A stretch of 64,000 nt of DNA from Vagococcus humatus (lineage in GTDB: Bacteria > Bacillota > Bacilli > Lactobacillales > Vagococcaceae). The DNA is taken from contig NZ_PXZH01000001.1 in the NCBI RefSeq assembly GCF_003950325.1, positions 248,001-312,000 on the forward strand. Direction: 5' to 3'. The notes beneath the pieces are model-generated. The model saw only the letters and a list, made by a program, of their open reading frames with translations, was not told where the DNA came from and did not search any database. Below are positions 44,673 through 54,790 of this stretch, in pieces. The translations under genes and the position numbers were made by a program. How positions within the stretch are numbered: position 1 is the first letter of the stretch; each line of letters starts with the position of its first letter.

Positions 44673-45617
44673 ATGGAAATTATTCGCATTCATCATCCGT
44701 ATACACAGTTACAAATTCCAAAAGAAGATCTAGTGTTAGTGTTAGGTTTTTTTGATGGTGTTCACCGAGGGCATCAAGAGTTGATTAGACGAGGGCGAAT
44801 AGAAGCTGATGAACGTCAGTGTCCTTTAGCAGTGATGACCTTTAATCAACATCCTTCTATTGTGTTTCAAAAAACTAATCCGAACAACATGCAGTATTTA
44901 ACGACACTGGACCAAAAAATAGCACATATGGAACGATTAGATGTAGATATTTTATTCATTGTTGATTTTACTTCCGCTTTTGCCAGTTTATCTCCTCAAG
45001 CCTTTGTGGATCAATATATGGTAGGACTCCATGCTAAAGTTGTGGTGGCAGGCTTTGATTATACTTATGGACCTCGAGATATTGCTACCATGGAAAACTT
45101 ACCTAAGTATGCTCAGGACAGATTTTCGATTATTTGTGTAGAGGAGCAATTAGATCATGGGAACAAAATTAGTTCAACTGCTATCAGACAGTCTTTAGAT
45201 GCTGGCCAATTAGAACAGACCAACCGACTGTTAGGCTATACTTACGAAATTGAGGGCATTGTGATTCACGGAGATGCTAGAGGAAGAACATTAGGGTTTC
45301 CAACTGCTAATGTAGAAGTAGCTTCAACCACTCATTTACCTAAATTAGGGGTGTATGCAGTCAAAATGAAAGTGGGACCTAATTGGTATAATGGCATGGC
45401 TCAAATTGGTCACAACATTACCTTTGGAGATAACCGGAAATTAACAGTTGAAGTGAATATTTTAGACTTTGATGCAGATATTTACGGTGAACAAGTCAAA
45501 GTGGCTTGGTATCATTATTTAAGAGAAGAAGTAAAATTCTCTGGGCGTGACGGGTTAATTAAACAATTAGAAGAAGACCGAGAAAACACTCGGAATTATT
45601 TTAATCAGCATCATTAG
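44673..45617 (+). CDS. ribF: Bifunctional riboflavin kinase / FAD synthetase
   Basis: Converts riboflavin to FMN and then FAD. The N-terminal nucleotidyltransferase has LGFFDGVHRGHQELI, and the ISSTAIRQSL motif; the C-terminal kinase has GDARGRTLGFPTANV and the LGVYAVKM strand. It uses the vitamin imported by RibU at the start of the window, and its product FMN is the ligand of that riboswitch. The start is 44673 or 44667; neither spacing from AAGGGG is ideal. It follows truB by 14 bases. Confidence 0.95.
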   Translation: MEIIRIHHPYTQLQIPKEDLVLVLGFFDGVHRGHQELIRRGRIEADERQCPLAVMTFNQHPSIVFQKTNPNNMQYLTTLDQKIAHMERLDVDILFIVDFTSAFASLSPQAFVDQYMVGLHAKVVVAGFDYTYGPRDIATMENLPKYAQDRFSIICVEEQLDHGNKISSTAIRQSLDAGQLEQTNRLLGYTYEIEGIVIHGDARGRTLGFPTANVEVASTTHLPKLGVYAVKMKVGPNWYNGMAQIGHNITFGDNRKLTVEVNILDFDADIYGEQVKVAWYHYLREEVKFSGRDGLIKQLEEDRENTRNYFNQHH

Positions 45618-45634
45618 AAAGGCGGTGGAGGAAG

Positions 45635-46786
45635 TTGACCTCTGCATATATTCACATTCCTTTTTGTGAACATATTTGTTACTACTGTGATTTTAACAAG
45701 GTGTTTATTAAAGGCCAACCTGTTGATGAATACATCCAGTATTTATTAGAAGAAATAAAATTAACACTACAAACTTATCCTACTAGTCAAACGGAAACGA
45801 TTTATGTAGGTGGAGGCACTCCCACTGCTTTGTCTGCTCAGCAGTTAGACAAGTTATTAGGAGGGATTCGGCAATTACTTCCTTTTGAAGAAGGGAATGA
45901 ATTTACCGTTGAGGCTAATCCAGGTGACTTAACTTTAGATAAATTACAGGTCATGGCAACTCACGGGGTGAACCGGTTATCCATGGGGGTTCAAACCTTT
46001 GACGACCGGCTATTAAAAAAAATAGGTCGAAAACATACAGAAGCTGACGTATTTGAGACGATGAAAGTGATTGAAAAATCTCCTATCGATAATGTTAGCA
46101 TTGATTTAATTTATGCCTTACCAGGTCAAAGTTTAGCTAGCTTTACAGATACTCTGGAAAAAGCCATTGGACTAGATTTGCCTCATTATTCCCTTTACTC
46201 GTTAATTTTAGAAAATAAAACAGTCTTTGCTAATTGGGCTAGACAAGGCAGACTTCATTTGCCTGGGGAAGATTTAGAAGGGGATATGTTTGAGCAAACC
46301 ATTAACTTTATGGAAGAACATGGTCGCCGTCAATATGAAGTCAGCAATTTTTCCTTACCTAACAAGGAAAGCCAACATAACTTAGTTTATTGGAACAATG
46401 ACCATTATTTTGGTTTTGGGGCAGGGGCTAGTGGTTATTTAGGCCATACTCGGTACCGAAATCATGGCCCTATTCAGCATTACTTAACTCCTTTAAAAGA
46501 AGGAAAACTGCCAACCATTGAAAAAGAGTCTTTAACAAAAGAAAATCAAATGGAAGAAGAAATGTTTTTAGGTCTTAGAAAAAAACAAGGAGTCTCTAAA
46601 ACACACTTTCAAGAGAAGTTTTCTGTTTCAATGGAACAGGTTTACGGCCAAGTAATCAAAGACTGTCTGGCACAGGATTTACTAAAAGAAACCAATGATT
46701 ATTTATCTCTAACAGAACAAGGTTTAATTGTTGGTAATGAGGTATTTCAACAATTTTTATTAGACAAAAAAAACAACGACGTTTAA
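45635..46786 (+). CDS. hemW: Radical SAM heme chaperone HemW
   Basis: A 383-residue radical SAM protein. The cluster motif is HIPFCEHICYYCDFNK (C-x3-C-x2-C followed by the HemW-type DF), with YVGGGTPTAL and NRLSMGVQTFDD. The family was formerly annotated as oxygen-independent coproporphyrinogen oxidase, but this short form is the heme chaperone. The start is a TTG at 45635 after GGCGGTGGAGG. It probably shares the truB-ribF transcript. Confidence 0.9.
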   Translation: MTSAYIHIPFCEHICYYCDFNKVFIKGQPVDEYIQYLLEEIKLTLQTYPTSQTETIYVGGGTPTALSAQQLDKLLGGIRQLLPFEEGNEFTVEANPGDLTLDKLQVMATHGVNRLSMGVQTFDDRLLKKIGRKHTEADVFETMKVIEKSPIDNVSIDLIYALPGQSLASFTDTLEKAIGLDLPHYSLYSLILENKTVFANWARQGRLHLPGEDLEGDMFEQTINFMEEHGRRQYEVSNFSLPNKESQHNLVYWNNDHYFGFGAGASGYLGHTRYRNHGPIQHYLTPLKEGKLPTIEKESLTKENQMEEEMFLGLRKKQGVSKTHFQEKFSVSMEQVYGQVIKDCLAQDLLKETNDYLSLTEQGLIVGNEVFQQFLLDKKNNDV

Positions 46787-46806
46787 CTTCCGTCGTTGTT
46801 TTTTGT
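46765..46806. terminator. Bidirectional terminator between hemW and the YfcC gene
   Basis: AACAACGACG pairs with CGTCGTTGTT around TTTAACTTC, with an A-run on the left and a T-run on the right. It overlaps the hemW stop codon. Confidence 0.8.
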
Positions 46807-46815
46807 TTGAGTTTT

Positions 46816-48342
46816 TTAGATAAAGACTTGAACCCCTAATAAAATTAAGGCGAGAATACTAATGGTAATTAGTAACGGCGTAACAAATTTTAGCCATTTA
46901 TCAAAGGTGATATTTACCATTGCTAGGGATGCTAAGACTAAACCAGTTGGTGCGATAAAGGAAATAATTCCTTGCCCCCAGTTATAAGCACTGACAATTA
47001 AACTACGATCCACGCCAACTACATCAGCTAACGGTGCCATAATTGGCATAGAAAGTACAGCTAAACCTGATGAGGATTGAATGAAGAAGCCAAGCAAGAT
47101 GTAGATAAAGAACATCATAGAACTAAAGACAACTCCGCTCATATGAGCTACTCCATTACTTAACCAATACATAAGAGTGTCACTAATTAAACCGTCATCC
47201 ATAATAATAGTTACTCCGCGCGCAAGAGAGATAACTAAAGCCACACCTAACAAATCAGAAGCTCCGCGGGTAAATTCGTTAACAAAGGTTTCTTCGCCTA
47301 AACCTGAGATAAAGGCTAAGATAAAGGTAATTAATAGGAAAAGAGAAGAAATTTCTGTAAACATCCATCCTAATTCTTTTACCCCGTAAATCATTACAAC
47401 AAAACCAAGAGCAAAAATAATTAACATTAATTTTTTACGTAAATCAAAAGCAGGCACTTCTTTTTCTTCTGAACCATGTAAAAAGTGTTGTTCAATTTCT
47501 TCTTTTTGATCATAAATTAATGAAGACTCTGGATTTTTTTTCACTTTTTCTGCATAGCGTACGGTGTAGAAGATACAAATAGCTGTACCTAAAACTAACA
47601 TAAGAATCCGTATGCCCATACCATCTGTAAAGTTAATTCCTGCTGTGTTAGAGGCAATTACCACTGAGAATGGGTTGACAGTAGAGGCCATGGTTCCAAT
47701 ACAACTACCTAAATAGATGGTGGCAATAGCTACTAGAGCATCATATCCAGCACTGATAAAAATAGGCACTAAAATAGGATAAAAGGCAATAGTTTCTTCT
47801 GCTAAACCAAAAGTAGAGCCGCCGATGGCAATAAGTGCTAAAGTGATAATAATTAAACCGGCTTCTTTTCCTTTTAATTTTTTAGATAAACTAGCCATTC
47901 CTGCTGTGAACGCACCAGTTTCATTGACAACTCCTACAATTCCTCCTAGAATCAGTACAAATGTAACGATATCAATTGAGTCCATTAACCCTTGAACAGG
48001 AGCGTTTAGGAAAGTTTTAAGAGCACCAAAAGCTCCTTTTTTCTCTCTGTTTAACGCTTGATAGGTATCTGGAATAGCAACCGGTTTTGTAATGACTCCT
48101 TCCTCGAATTTTTTTAAATCAATTTTGATGTTTAAATCATCTAAAACTTGTTGTGACGCTTTTTCTGTTTCTACTTTTCCATCAGGATTCGTAATAACAA
48201 ATTGCTGGTGATCAGGGTTGTAGGTAATATTGGCATATTTACCTGCAGGGATAAAATAAGTTAACACCATCACTGCTAGTAATACGATTAAAATAACGGT
48301 ATAAGCTGATGGAAATTTAAAACGTTTTTTTGTTTTAGCCAT
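46816..48342 (-). CDS. YfcC family carboxylate/amino-acid carrier
   Basis: A 508-residue membrane protein with about twelve helices and one soluble loop (about 40-115). GGIVGVVNETGAFTAGM, GGSTFGLAEETIAFYPILVP and SCIGTMASTVNPFSVVIAS match the YfcC/DcuC-ArcD-like family, secondary carriers whose substrates include dicarboxylates and short-chain acids or amino acids; none is assigned here. The start at 48342 is seven bases after GGAGG. A cre site overlaps its -35, so expression is probably repressed by CcpA when preferred sugars are present. Confidence 0.85.
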   Translation of the reverse strand: MAKTKKRFKFPSAYTVILIVLLAVMVLTYFIPAGKYANITYNPDHQQFVITNPDGKVETEKASQQVLDDLNIKIDLKKFEEGVITKPVAIPDTYQALNREKKGAFGALKTFLNAPVQGLMDSIDIVTFVLILGGIVGVVNETGAFTAGMASLSKKLKGKEAGLIIITLALIAIGGSTFGLAEETIAFYPILVPIFISAGYDALVAIATIYLGSCIGTMASTVNPFSVVIASNTAGINFTDGMGIRILMLVLGTAICIFYTVRYAEKVKKNPESSLIYDQKEEIEQHFLHGSEEKEVPAFDLRKKLMLIIFALGFVVMIYGVKELGWMFTEISSLFLLITFILAFISGLGEETFVNEFTRGASDLLGVALVISLARGVTIIMDDGLISDTLMYWLSNGVAHMSGVVFSSMMFFIYILLGFFIQSSSGLAVLSMPIMAPLADVVGVDRSLIVSAYNWGQGIISFIAPTGLVLASLAMVNITFDKWLKFVTPLLITISILALILLGVQVFI

Positions 48343-48371
48343 GTTAATTCCTCCTTCCATAGTATAAGAAC

Positions 48372-48401
48372 ATTATAAAATTGTTGTTATATAAATCGCA
48401 A
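48372..48401 (-). promoter_or_regulatory. Promoter of the YfcC carrier gene
   Basis: On the minus strand TTGCGA (48396-48401), 18 bases, TATAAT (48372-48377). The start point would be near 48365, about 23 bases before the ATG. Confidence 0.65.
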
Positions 48402-48410
48402 GCGGTTTCA
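48396..48410 (-). promoter_or_regulatory. cre (CcpA operator) overlapping the YfcC -35
   Basis: TCGCAAGCGGTTTCA matches the cre consensus WTGNAANCGNWNNCW at all fixed positions but one (C for T in the second place). It includes the -35 of the YfcC gene, a position where CcpA-HPr(Ser-P) would block RNA polymerase. Confidence 0.65.
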
Positions 48411-48555
48411 AAAGTGTATGAGAAATTAATGAGAGTTTTTTCCAAACTCTTATAAATGACTTTTTCAGGATTTTTCTTTTTTTTGAATAAAAAAAGTTAT
48501 TAAAGAATAAAAGAGAATAAAAACAAGTATTTATACAAAAAATATTCATAAAACT

Positions 48556-48579
48556 TTAAATGAGAACTTTCTCATTTAA
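48556..48579. repeat. 24-bp perfect palindrome upstream of hrcA
   Basis: TTAAATGAGAA-CT-TTCTCATTTAA has 11-bp arms around a 2-bp centre. It has no T-tract, so it is more like an operator than a terminator. It lies just upstream of the first CIRCE. The regulator is unknown. Confidence 0.6.
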
Positions 48580-48586
48580 GTGAGAG

Positions 48587-48613
48587 TTAGCACTCTGAAT
48601 GTAAGAGTGCTAA
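48587..48613 (+). promoter_or_regulatory. CIRCE element 1 (HrcA operator)
   Basis: TTAGCACTC-N9-GAGTGCTAA, a perfect CIRCE, upstream of the hrcA -35. Confidence 0.97.
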
Positions 48614-48630
48614 AAAAATGAGATAAATAG

Positions 48631-48659
48631 TTGACAAAAAATCCGTTGGTTGCTATATT
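48631..48659 (+). promoter_or_regulatory. Promoter of hrcA-grpE-dnaK
   Basis: Consensus TTGACA (48631-48636), 17 bases, TATATT (48654-48659) with an extended -10 TGC. It lies between the two CIRCE elements. Confidence 0.9.
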
Positions 48660-48668
48660 ATAGTTGTG

Positions 48669-48695
48669 TTAGCACTTAGTTGTTATGAGTGCTAA
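48669..48695 (+). promoter_or_regulatory. CIRCE element 2 (HrcA operator)
   Basis: TTAGCACTT-N9-GAGTGCTAA, one mismatch in the left arm, just after the predicted transcript start. Two CIRCEs bracketing the promoter suggest tight HrcA repression. Confidence 0.93.
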
Positions 48696-48710
48696 AAAAG
48701 AGGTGATAAC

Positions 48711-49751
48711 ATGTTAACGGACAGACAACTGGATATATTGTATTTGATTATCAAAATCTATACAGAAACAGACGCTCCTGTAGGTTCTAAGACGCTAATG
48801 AATGAAGGGATTCAAGCCAGTTCTGCTACTATTCGAAATGATATGGGGGTGCTAGAGGAGTTAGGTTTTATTGAAAAAACTCACTCATCTTCTGGACGCA
48901 TTCCTTCTGTAAAAGGCTACCGGTTTTATGTGGATCATTTACTTAAACCTACTGATGTTGCCAGTCAAGATCGTTTAGAAATCAGAAGGGCCTTTGCTCG
49001 CGAATTTCACGCTATTAATGATATAGTAGAAACAGCTGCTAGCATTTTATCTGATTTAACAAGTTATACCGCTTTTTCATTAGGACCTGAAGTGAAAGAA
49101 AGAAAATTAACTGGTTTTCGGTTGATTCCTTTAAATCACCAACAGGTTATGACGATTATTGTGACAGATAAAGGAAATGTTGAAAGCCAAGTGTTTTCAA
49201 TCCCACAGGATATGTCAAGTGAAGATTTGGAAAAAGTTGTTAAGATTATTAATGACAAACTTGTCGGACAACCTTTGATAACGGTGTACAACAAGCTCCG
49301 AACAGAAATTCCCTTAGTGTTGCAAAGATATTTCCATACACCAAGTAGTGTCATGCATTTTTTTGATTCTGTTATGGCTCAGGCATTTGAAGACCGAATT
49401 TTTGTCAGTGGCAAAATGAATATTTTAGATTATGACTCTTTAACAGATATGTCAGAGTTTAAATCGATTTATTCTTTAATGGATGATGAAGAGGCGATTA
49501 CCTCCTTAATTATTCCTAGTCACGGTGATATTTCTATTCGGATTGGTGAAGAACTTGAAAATGATTTGCTTGAAAACATGAGTCTTATGACTGCATCCTA
49601 TGAAGTAAATGGACATGGAAAAGGAACGATAGCGTTACTTGGACCTACTAATATGTCATATGCACGTATGTTTGGTTTATTAGATGTGTTTCGTTATGAA
49701 GTAGCGGATCAACTATCGGATTATTATCGTTCCCTAGAATCACCCCACTAA
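48711..49751 (+). CDS. hrcA: Heat-inducible transcription repressor HrcA
   Basis: A 346-residue repressor that binds CIRCE and is kept active by chaperonins. The N-terminal winged helix contains LTDRQLDILYLIIKIYTE and SSATIRNDMGVLEELG, with the THSSSGRIPSVKGYRFYVD wing; a GAF-like domain follows. It represses its own operon through the two CIRCE sites upstream. The ATG at 48711 follows AGAGGTGA. Confidence 0.96.
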   Translation: MLTDRQLDILYLIIKIYTETDAPVGSKTLMNEGIQASSATIRNDMGVLEELGFIEKTHSSSGRIPSVKGYRFYVDHLLKPTDVASQDRLEIRRAFAREFHAINDIVETAASILSDLTSYTAFSLGPEVKERKLTGFRLIPLNHQQVMTIIVTDKGNVESQVFSIPQDMSSEDLEKVVKIINDKLVGQPLITVYNKLRTEIPLVLQRYFHTPSSVMHFFDSVMAQAFEDRIFVSGKMNILDYDSLTDMSEFKSIYSLMDDEEAITSLIIPSHGDISIRIGEELENDLLENMSLMTASYEVNGHGKGTIALLGPTNMSYARMFGLLDVFRYEVADQLSDYYRSLESPH

Positions 49752-49784
49752 CCTTTTAAAAAGGCGAGAAAGGAAGTAATAGGT

Positions 49785-52243
<2,459 letters not shown>

Positions 52244-52262
52244 TTAGTTTGATATTTCAACT

Positions 52263-52300
52263 GAAAAGCCATAGCAAACTTTCTGCTACTGGCTTTTCTC
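52263..52300 (+). terminator. Terminator after dnaK
   Basis: GAAAAGCC-A-TAGCA pairs with TGCTA-C-TGGCTTTTC, with a T-rich tail. It separates dnaK from dnaJ, allowing a lower or separate dnaJ expression. Confidence 0.7.
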
Positions 52301-52361
52301 ATTCTTAGCTAAACATATCTAAAAAGGTTTAAGACTTAGTATTTAAACCCAGATAAGTGTG

Positions 52362-52370
52362 TGGTATGAT
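52362..52370 (+). promoter_or_regulatory. Possible extended -10 promoter of dnaJ
   Basis: TGGTATGAT (52362-52370), 50 bases before dnaJ, with no convincing -35 and no CIRCE. Confidence 0.4.
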
Positions 52371-52419
52371 TGTTAAGAATGTGATTTTAGATTGAAAAAG
52401 ATGTGGAGGTAAGAACCCA

Positions 52420-53580
52420 ATGGCTAAACGAGATTATTATGAAGTTTTGGGTGTTTCCAAAAGTGCTTCAGATGATGAAATAAAAAAAGCCTACCGCAAA
52501 CTATCAAAAAAATATCATCCAGATATTAATAAAGAACCGGATGCAGAAGAAAAGTTTAAAGAAGTTTCAGAAGCATACGAAGTATTAAGCGATTCACAAA
52601 AAAGAGCAGCTTATGATCAATATGGTCATGCAAGCACTGATCCTAATTTTGGAGCAGGCGGCTTTGGTGGTGGCTTTGATGGATTTAGCGGCGGTGGTTT
52701 TGGCGGTTTTGAAGATATTTTTGAATCCTTTTTTGGCGGCGGTGGTCGAAGTGCCAATCCTAATGCCCCAAGACAAGGATCAGATTTACAGTACACCTTG
52801 GATTTAACTTTTGAAGAAGCGATTTTTGGTGCTGAAAAAGAAGTGAAATTTAACCGAGAAGATAGTTGTGACACCTGTCATGGTTCTGGTGCAAAACCAG
52901 GTACACAACCTGAAACTTGTTCTAAATGTCATGGTAGTGGGATCATTAATGTGGAAAGACAAACCCCACTTGGTCGGGTTATGAGCCGCCAAACATGTGA
53001 TGTGTGTGGAGGATCTGGTAAAGTTATTCCTGACAAATGTGAGACTTGTCACGGTAGTGGTCGAGTTAAAAAACGCCATAGCGTCTTAGTTAATGTGCCT
53101 CAAGGGGTAGAAGACGGCCAACAAATGCGTTTAGCTGGACAAGGTGAGGCTGGGTTTAACGGTGGCCCTTACGGCGATTTATATGTGGTCTTCCATGTTG
53201 AAGATAGTAATATTTTTGACCGAGACGGAGCGACTATTTACTATGATTTACCAATCAGTTTTGTTCAAGCTGCTTTAGGAGATGAAGTGGAAGTGCCAAC
53301 TGTTCACGGAAAAGTTCAATTAAGAATTCCTGCAGGCACACAAACTGCTACGACTTTCCGTTTAAGAGGAAAAGGAGCGCCTAAGTTAAGAGGAACTGGT
53401 AATGGGGATCAACAAGTGACAGTAAGAGTGATTACACCGAAAAACTTAAACGATAAACAAAAACAAGCCTTAAAAGATTTTGCTGAAGCTTCTGGTGGAC
53501 AACAAGTTCAGGAGCAAGAAGAGGGTTTCTTTGATAAATTTAAAGATGCTTTTTCTGGCAAAGATAAAAAGAAAAAATAA
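52420..53580 (+). CDS. dnaJ: Co-chaperone DnaJ (Hsp40)
   Basis: Delivers substrates to DnaK and stimulates its ATPase. The J-domain carries [11 protein letters not shown] (HPD motif), then a Gly/Phe-rich linker (~75-105), four C-x2-C-x-G-x-G zinc motifs ([32 protein letters not shown]) and the C-terminal beta domains. At 386 residues it is a full-length type I DnaJ. It is separated from dnaK by a terminator and about 175 bases. Confidence 0.97.
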   Translation: MAKRDYYEVLGVSKSASDDEIKKAYRKLSKKYHPDINKEPDAEEKFKEVSEAYEVLSDSQKRAAYDQYGHASTDPNFGAGGFGGGFDGFSGGGFGGFEDIFESFFGGGGRSANPNAPRQGSDLQYTLDLTFEEAIFGAEKEVKFNREDSCDTCHGSGAKPGTQPETCSKCHGSGIINVERQTPLGRVMSRQTCDVCGGSGKVIPDKCETCHGSGRVKKRHSVLVNVPQGVEDGQQMRLAGQGEAGFNGGPYGDLYVVFHVEDSNIFDRDGATIYYDLPISFVQAALGDEVEVPTVHGKVQLRIPAGTQTATTFRLRGKGAPKLRGTGNGDQQVTVRVITPKNLNDKQKQALKDFAEASGGQQVQEQEEGFFDKFKDAFSGKDKKKK

Positions 53581-53587
53581 AGTGAAA

Positions 53588-53622
53588 AGAACTACTTAGT
53601 CTGAGCTAGGTAGTTCTTTTTT
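53588..53622 (+). terminator. Intrinsic terminator of dnaJ
   Basis: AGAACTAC-T-TAG pairs with CTA-G-GTAGTTCT, then T residues. Confidence 0.8.
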
Positions 53623-53631
53623 GTATATGGC

Positions 53632-53660
53632 TTGCGAAAATAAGCAAAATACTTTATACT
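53632..53660 (+). promoter_or_regulatory. Promoter of the zinc-binding lipoprotein gene
   Basis: TTGCGA (53632-53637), 17 bases, TATACT (53655-53660). The predicted start point near 53667 falls inside the Zur-like box. Confidence 0.7.
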
Positions 53661-53662
53661 CT

Positions 53663-53683
53663 AAAAAGTAATCATTACGATTT
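53663..53683 (+). promoter_or_regulatory. Zur-like operator
   Basis: AAAAAGTAATCATTACGATTT matches the Bacillus Zur box AAATCGTAATNATTACGATTT at all but two specified positions in the left arm. It directly follows the -10, so zinc-loaded Zur would block initiation. Its gene encodes a His-rich zinc-binding lipoprotein. Confidence 0.75.
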
Positions 53684-53706
53684 AAAATTATTAAAGGAGT
53701 GTTAAC

Positions 53707-54657
53707 ATGAAAAGAAAAAAACGATACGGTGTTATCCTTAGTCTTTTAGCTTTATTTATTTTAGCTAGCTGTGGTCAAAAAGAGAAGGAAACATCTTCTA
53801 GTCATCCATCAGTTAAGGTGGTGACCACCTTTTATCCAATGTATGACTTTACTAAGCAAGTGGTAGGAGAAGAAGGGGAGGTTTCCATGCTGATTAAAGG
53901 CTCGGTCGAACCTCATGATTATGAACCTAGTCCAAAAGATATTGCTAAAATTCAGCAAGCCGATGTTTTTGTTTATAATTCTAAGGAAATGGAAACCTGG
54001 GTTCCCTCTGTTTTAGCTAGTATTGATAAAAGTCAGGTGAAAGTGATTGAAGCAAGTCAAGGGATTTCTTTAGCGAAAGGGAGTGACAGTTTAGAAGAAG
54101 AAGCTGATCACGCTCACGCTAAAGACCATCATCATGAATACGATCCACATGTATGGCTAGATCCTGTGTTAGCTAAACAAGAAGTTCAGCAGATTCGAGA
54201 CGGGCTAAAAAGTGTGTCTCAGCTAGATCAATCAGTTTTAACCACTCAAGCTAAGGCCTATGAAGAAAAGTTGACTCAGTTAGATCAAGCTTATCAAACA
54301 GCTTTTAAAGGAGCTACTCAACGGGTTTTTGTTACGCAACATGCTGCCTTTGGTTATTTAGCTAAACGCTATAATTTAACGCAATTACCGATTGCAGGGA
54401 TTTCTCCAGATCAAGAACCAAGTCCTGCCTCGCTAGCTAAAATGGAAAAGTTTGTAAAAGAAAACCAGGTGAACATTATTTATACAGAAGCTCTTTCTTC
54501 AAGCAAGGTAGCTAAAACAATTTCTGAGGCAACGGGAGCAGAATTAAAAGAATTATCTACGTTAGAGTCTTTATCTGCTAAAGAAAATAAACAAGGATTA
54601 GACTATCTAAAAATTATGGAACAAAATTTAACCGCATTAAAAGAATCCATTCATTAA
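53707..54657 (+). CDS. Zinc ABC transporter substrate-binding lipoprotein (ZnuA/AdcA-like)
   Basis: A 316-residue cluster-9 (A-1) metal-binding lipoprotein. The lipobox is LASC, with Cys about residue 22. Metal ligands are expected at the EPHDYEPSP His, in DPHVWLDP and in TQHAAFGYLAKRY, plus a late acidic site. The His-rich loop EEEADHAHAKDHHHEYDPH is typical of zinc rather than manganese binders. No permease, ATPase or ZinT domain is encoded beside it, so it must use a transporter encoded elsewhere. A Zur-like box overlaps its start point. Confidence 0.9.
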   Translation: MKRKKRYGVILSLLALFILASCGQKEKETSSSHPSVKVVTTFYPMYDFTKQVVGEEGEVSMLIKGSVEPHDYEPSPKDIAKIQQADVFVYNSKEMETWVPSVLASIDKSQVKVIEASQGISLAKGSDSLEEEADHAHAKDHHHEYDPHVWLDPVLAKQEVQQIRDGLKSVSQLDQSVLTTQAKAYEEKLTQLDQAYQTAFKGATQRVFVTQHAAFGYLAKRYNLTQLPIAGISPDQEPSPASLAKMEKFVKENQVNIIYTEALSSSKVAKTISEATGAELKELSTLESLSAKENKQGLDYLKIMEQNLTALKESIH

Positions 54658-54664
54658 TGATTAA

Positions 54665-54694
54665 CAAAAGGTAGCCTTGTTAGGCTATCTTTTT
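54665..54694 (+). terminator. Intrinsic terminator of the zinc lipoprotein gene
   Basis: AAAGGTAGCC pairs with GGCTATCTTT (one G-T pair), loop TTGTTA, then T residues. Confidence 0.75.
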
Positions 54695-54790
54695 TAATTC
54701 TTTTTTAAAGCCAATTAGAAAACTAGCACAAGTGTCAAGAAAAGAGTAACATAATAGAAGATAACGGAGAACATAGGAGGAGTCATTTTT

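Noticed and set aside
45635-46786. Oxygen-independent coproporphyrinogen III oxidase
   Set aside because: The short form with CYYCDF is HemW, a heme chaperone; no other heme synthesis gene is near.
48430-48450. AGAGTTT-TTTCC-AAACTCT inverted repeat upstream of hrcA
   Set aside because: A short stem without a T-tract or known operator match; could be chance in AT-rich DNA.
52594-53079. Several frames on both strands in the Gly-rich and zinc-finger part of dnaJ
   Set aside because: They result from the GGC/GGT and TGT repeats of dnaJ; none has translation signals.
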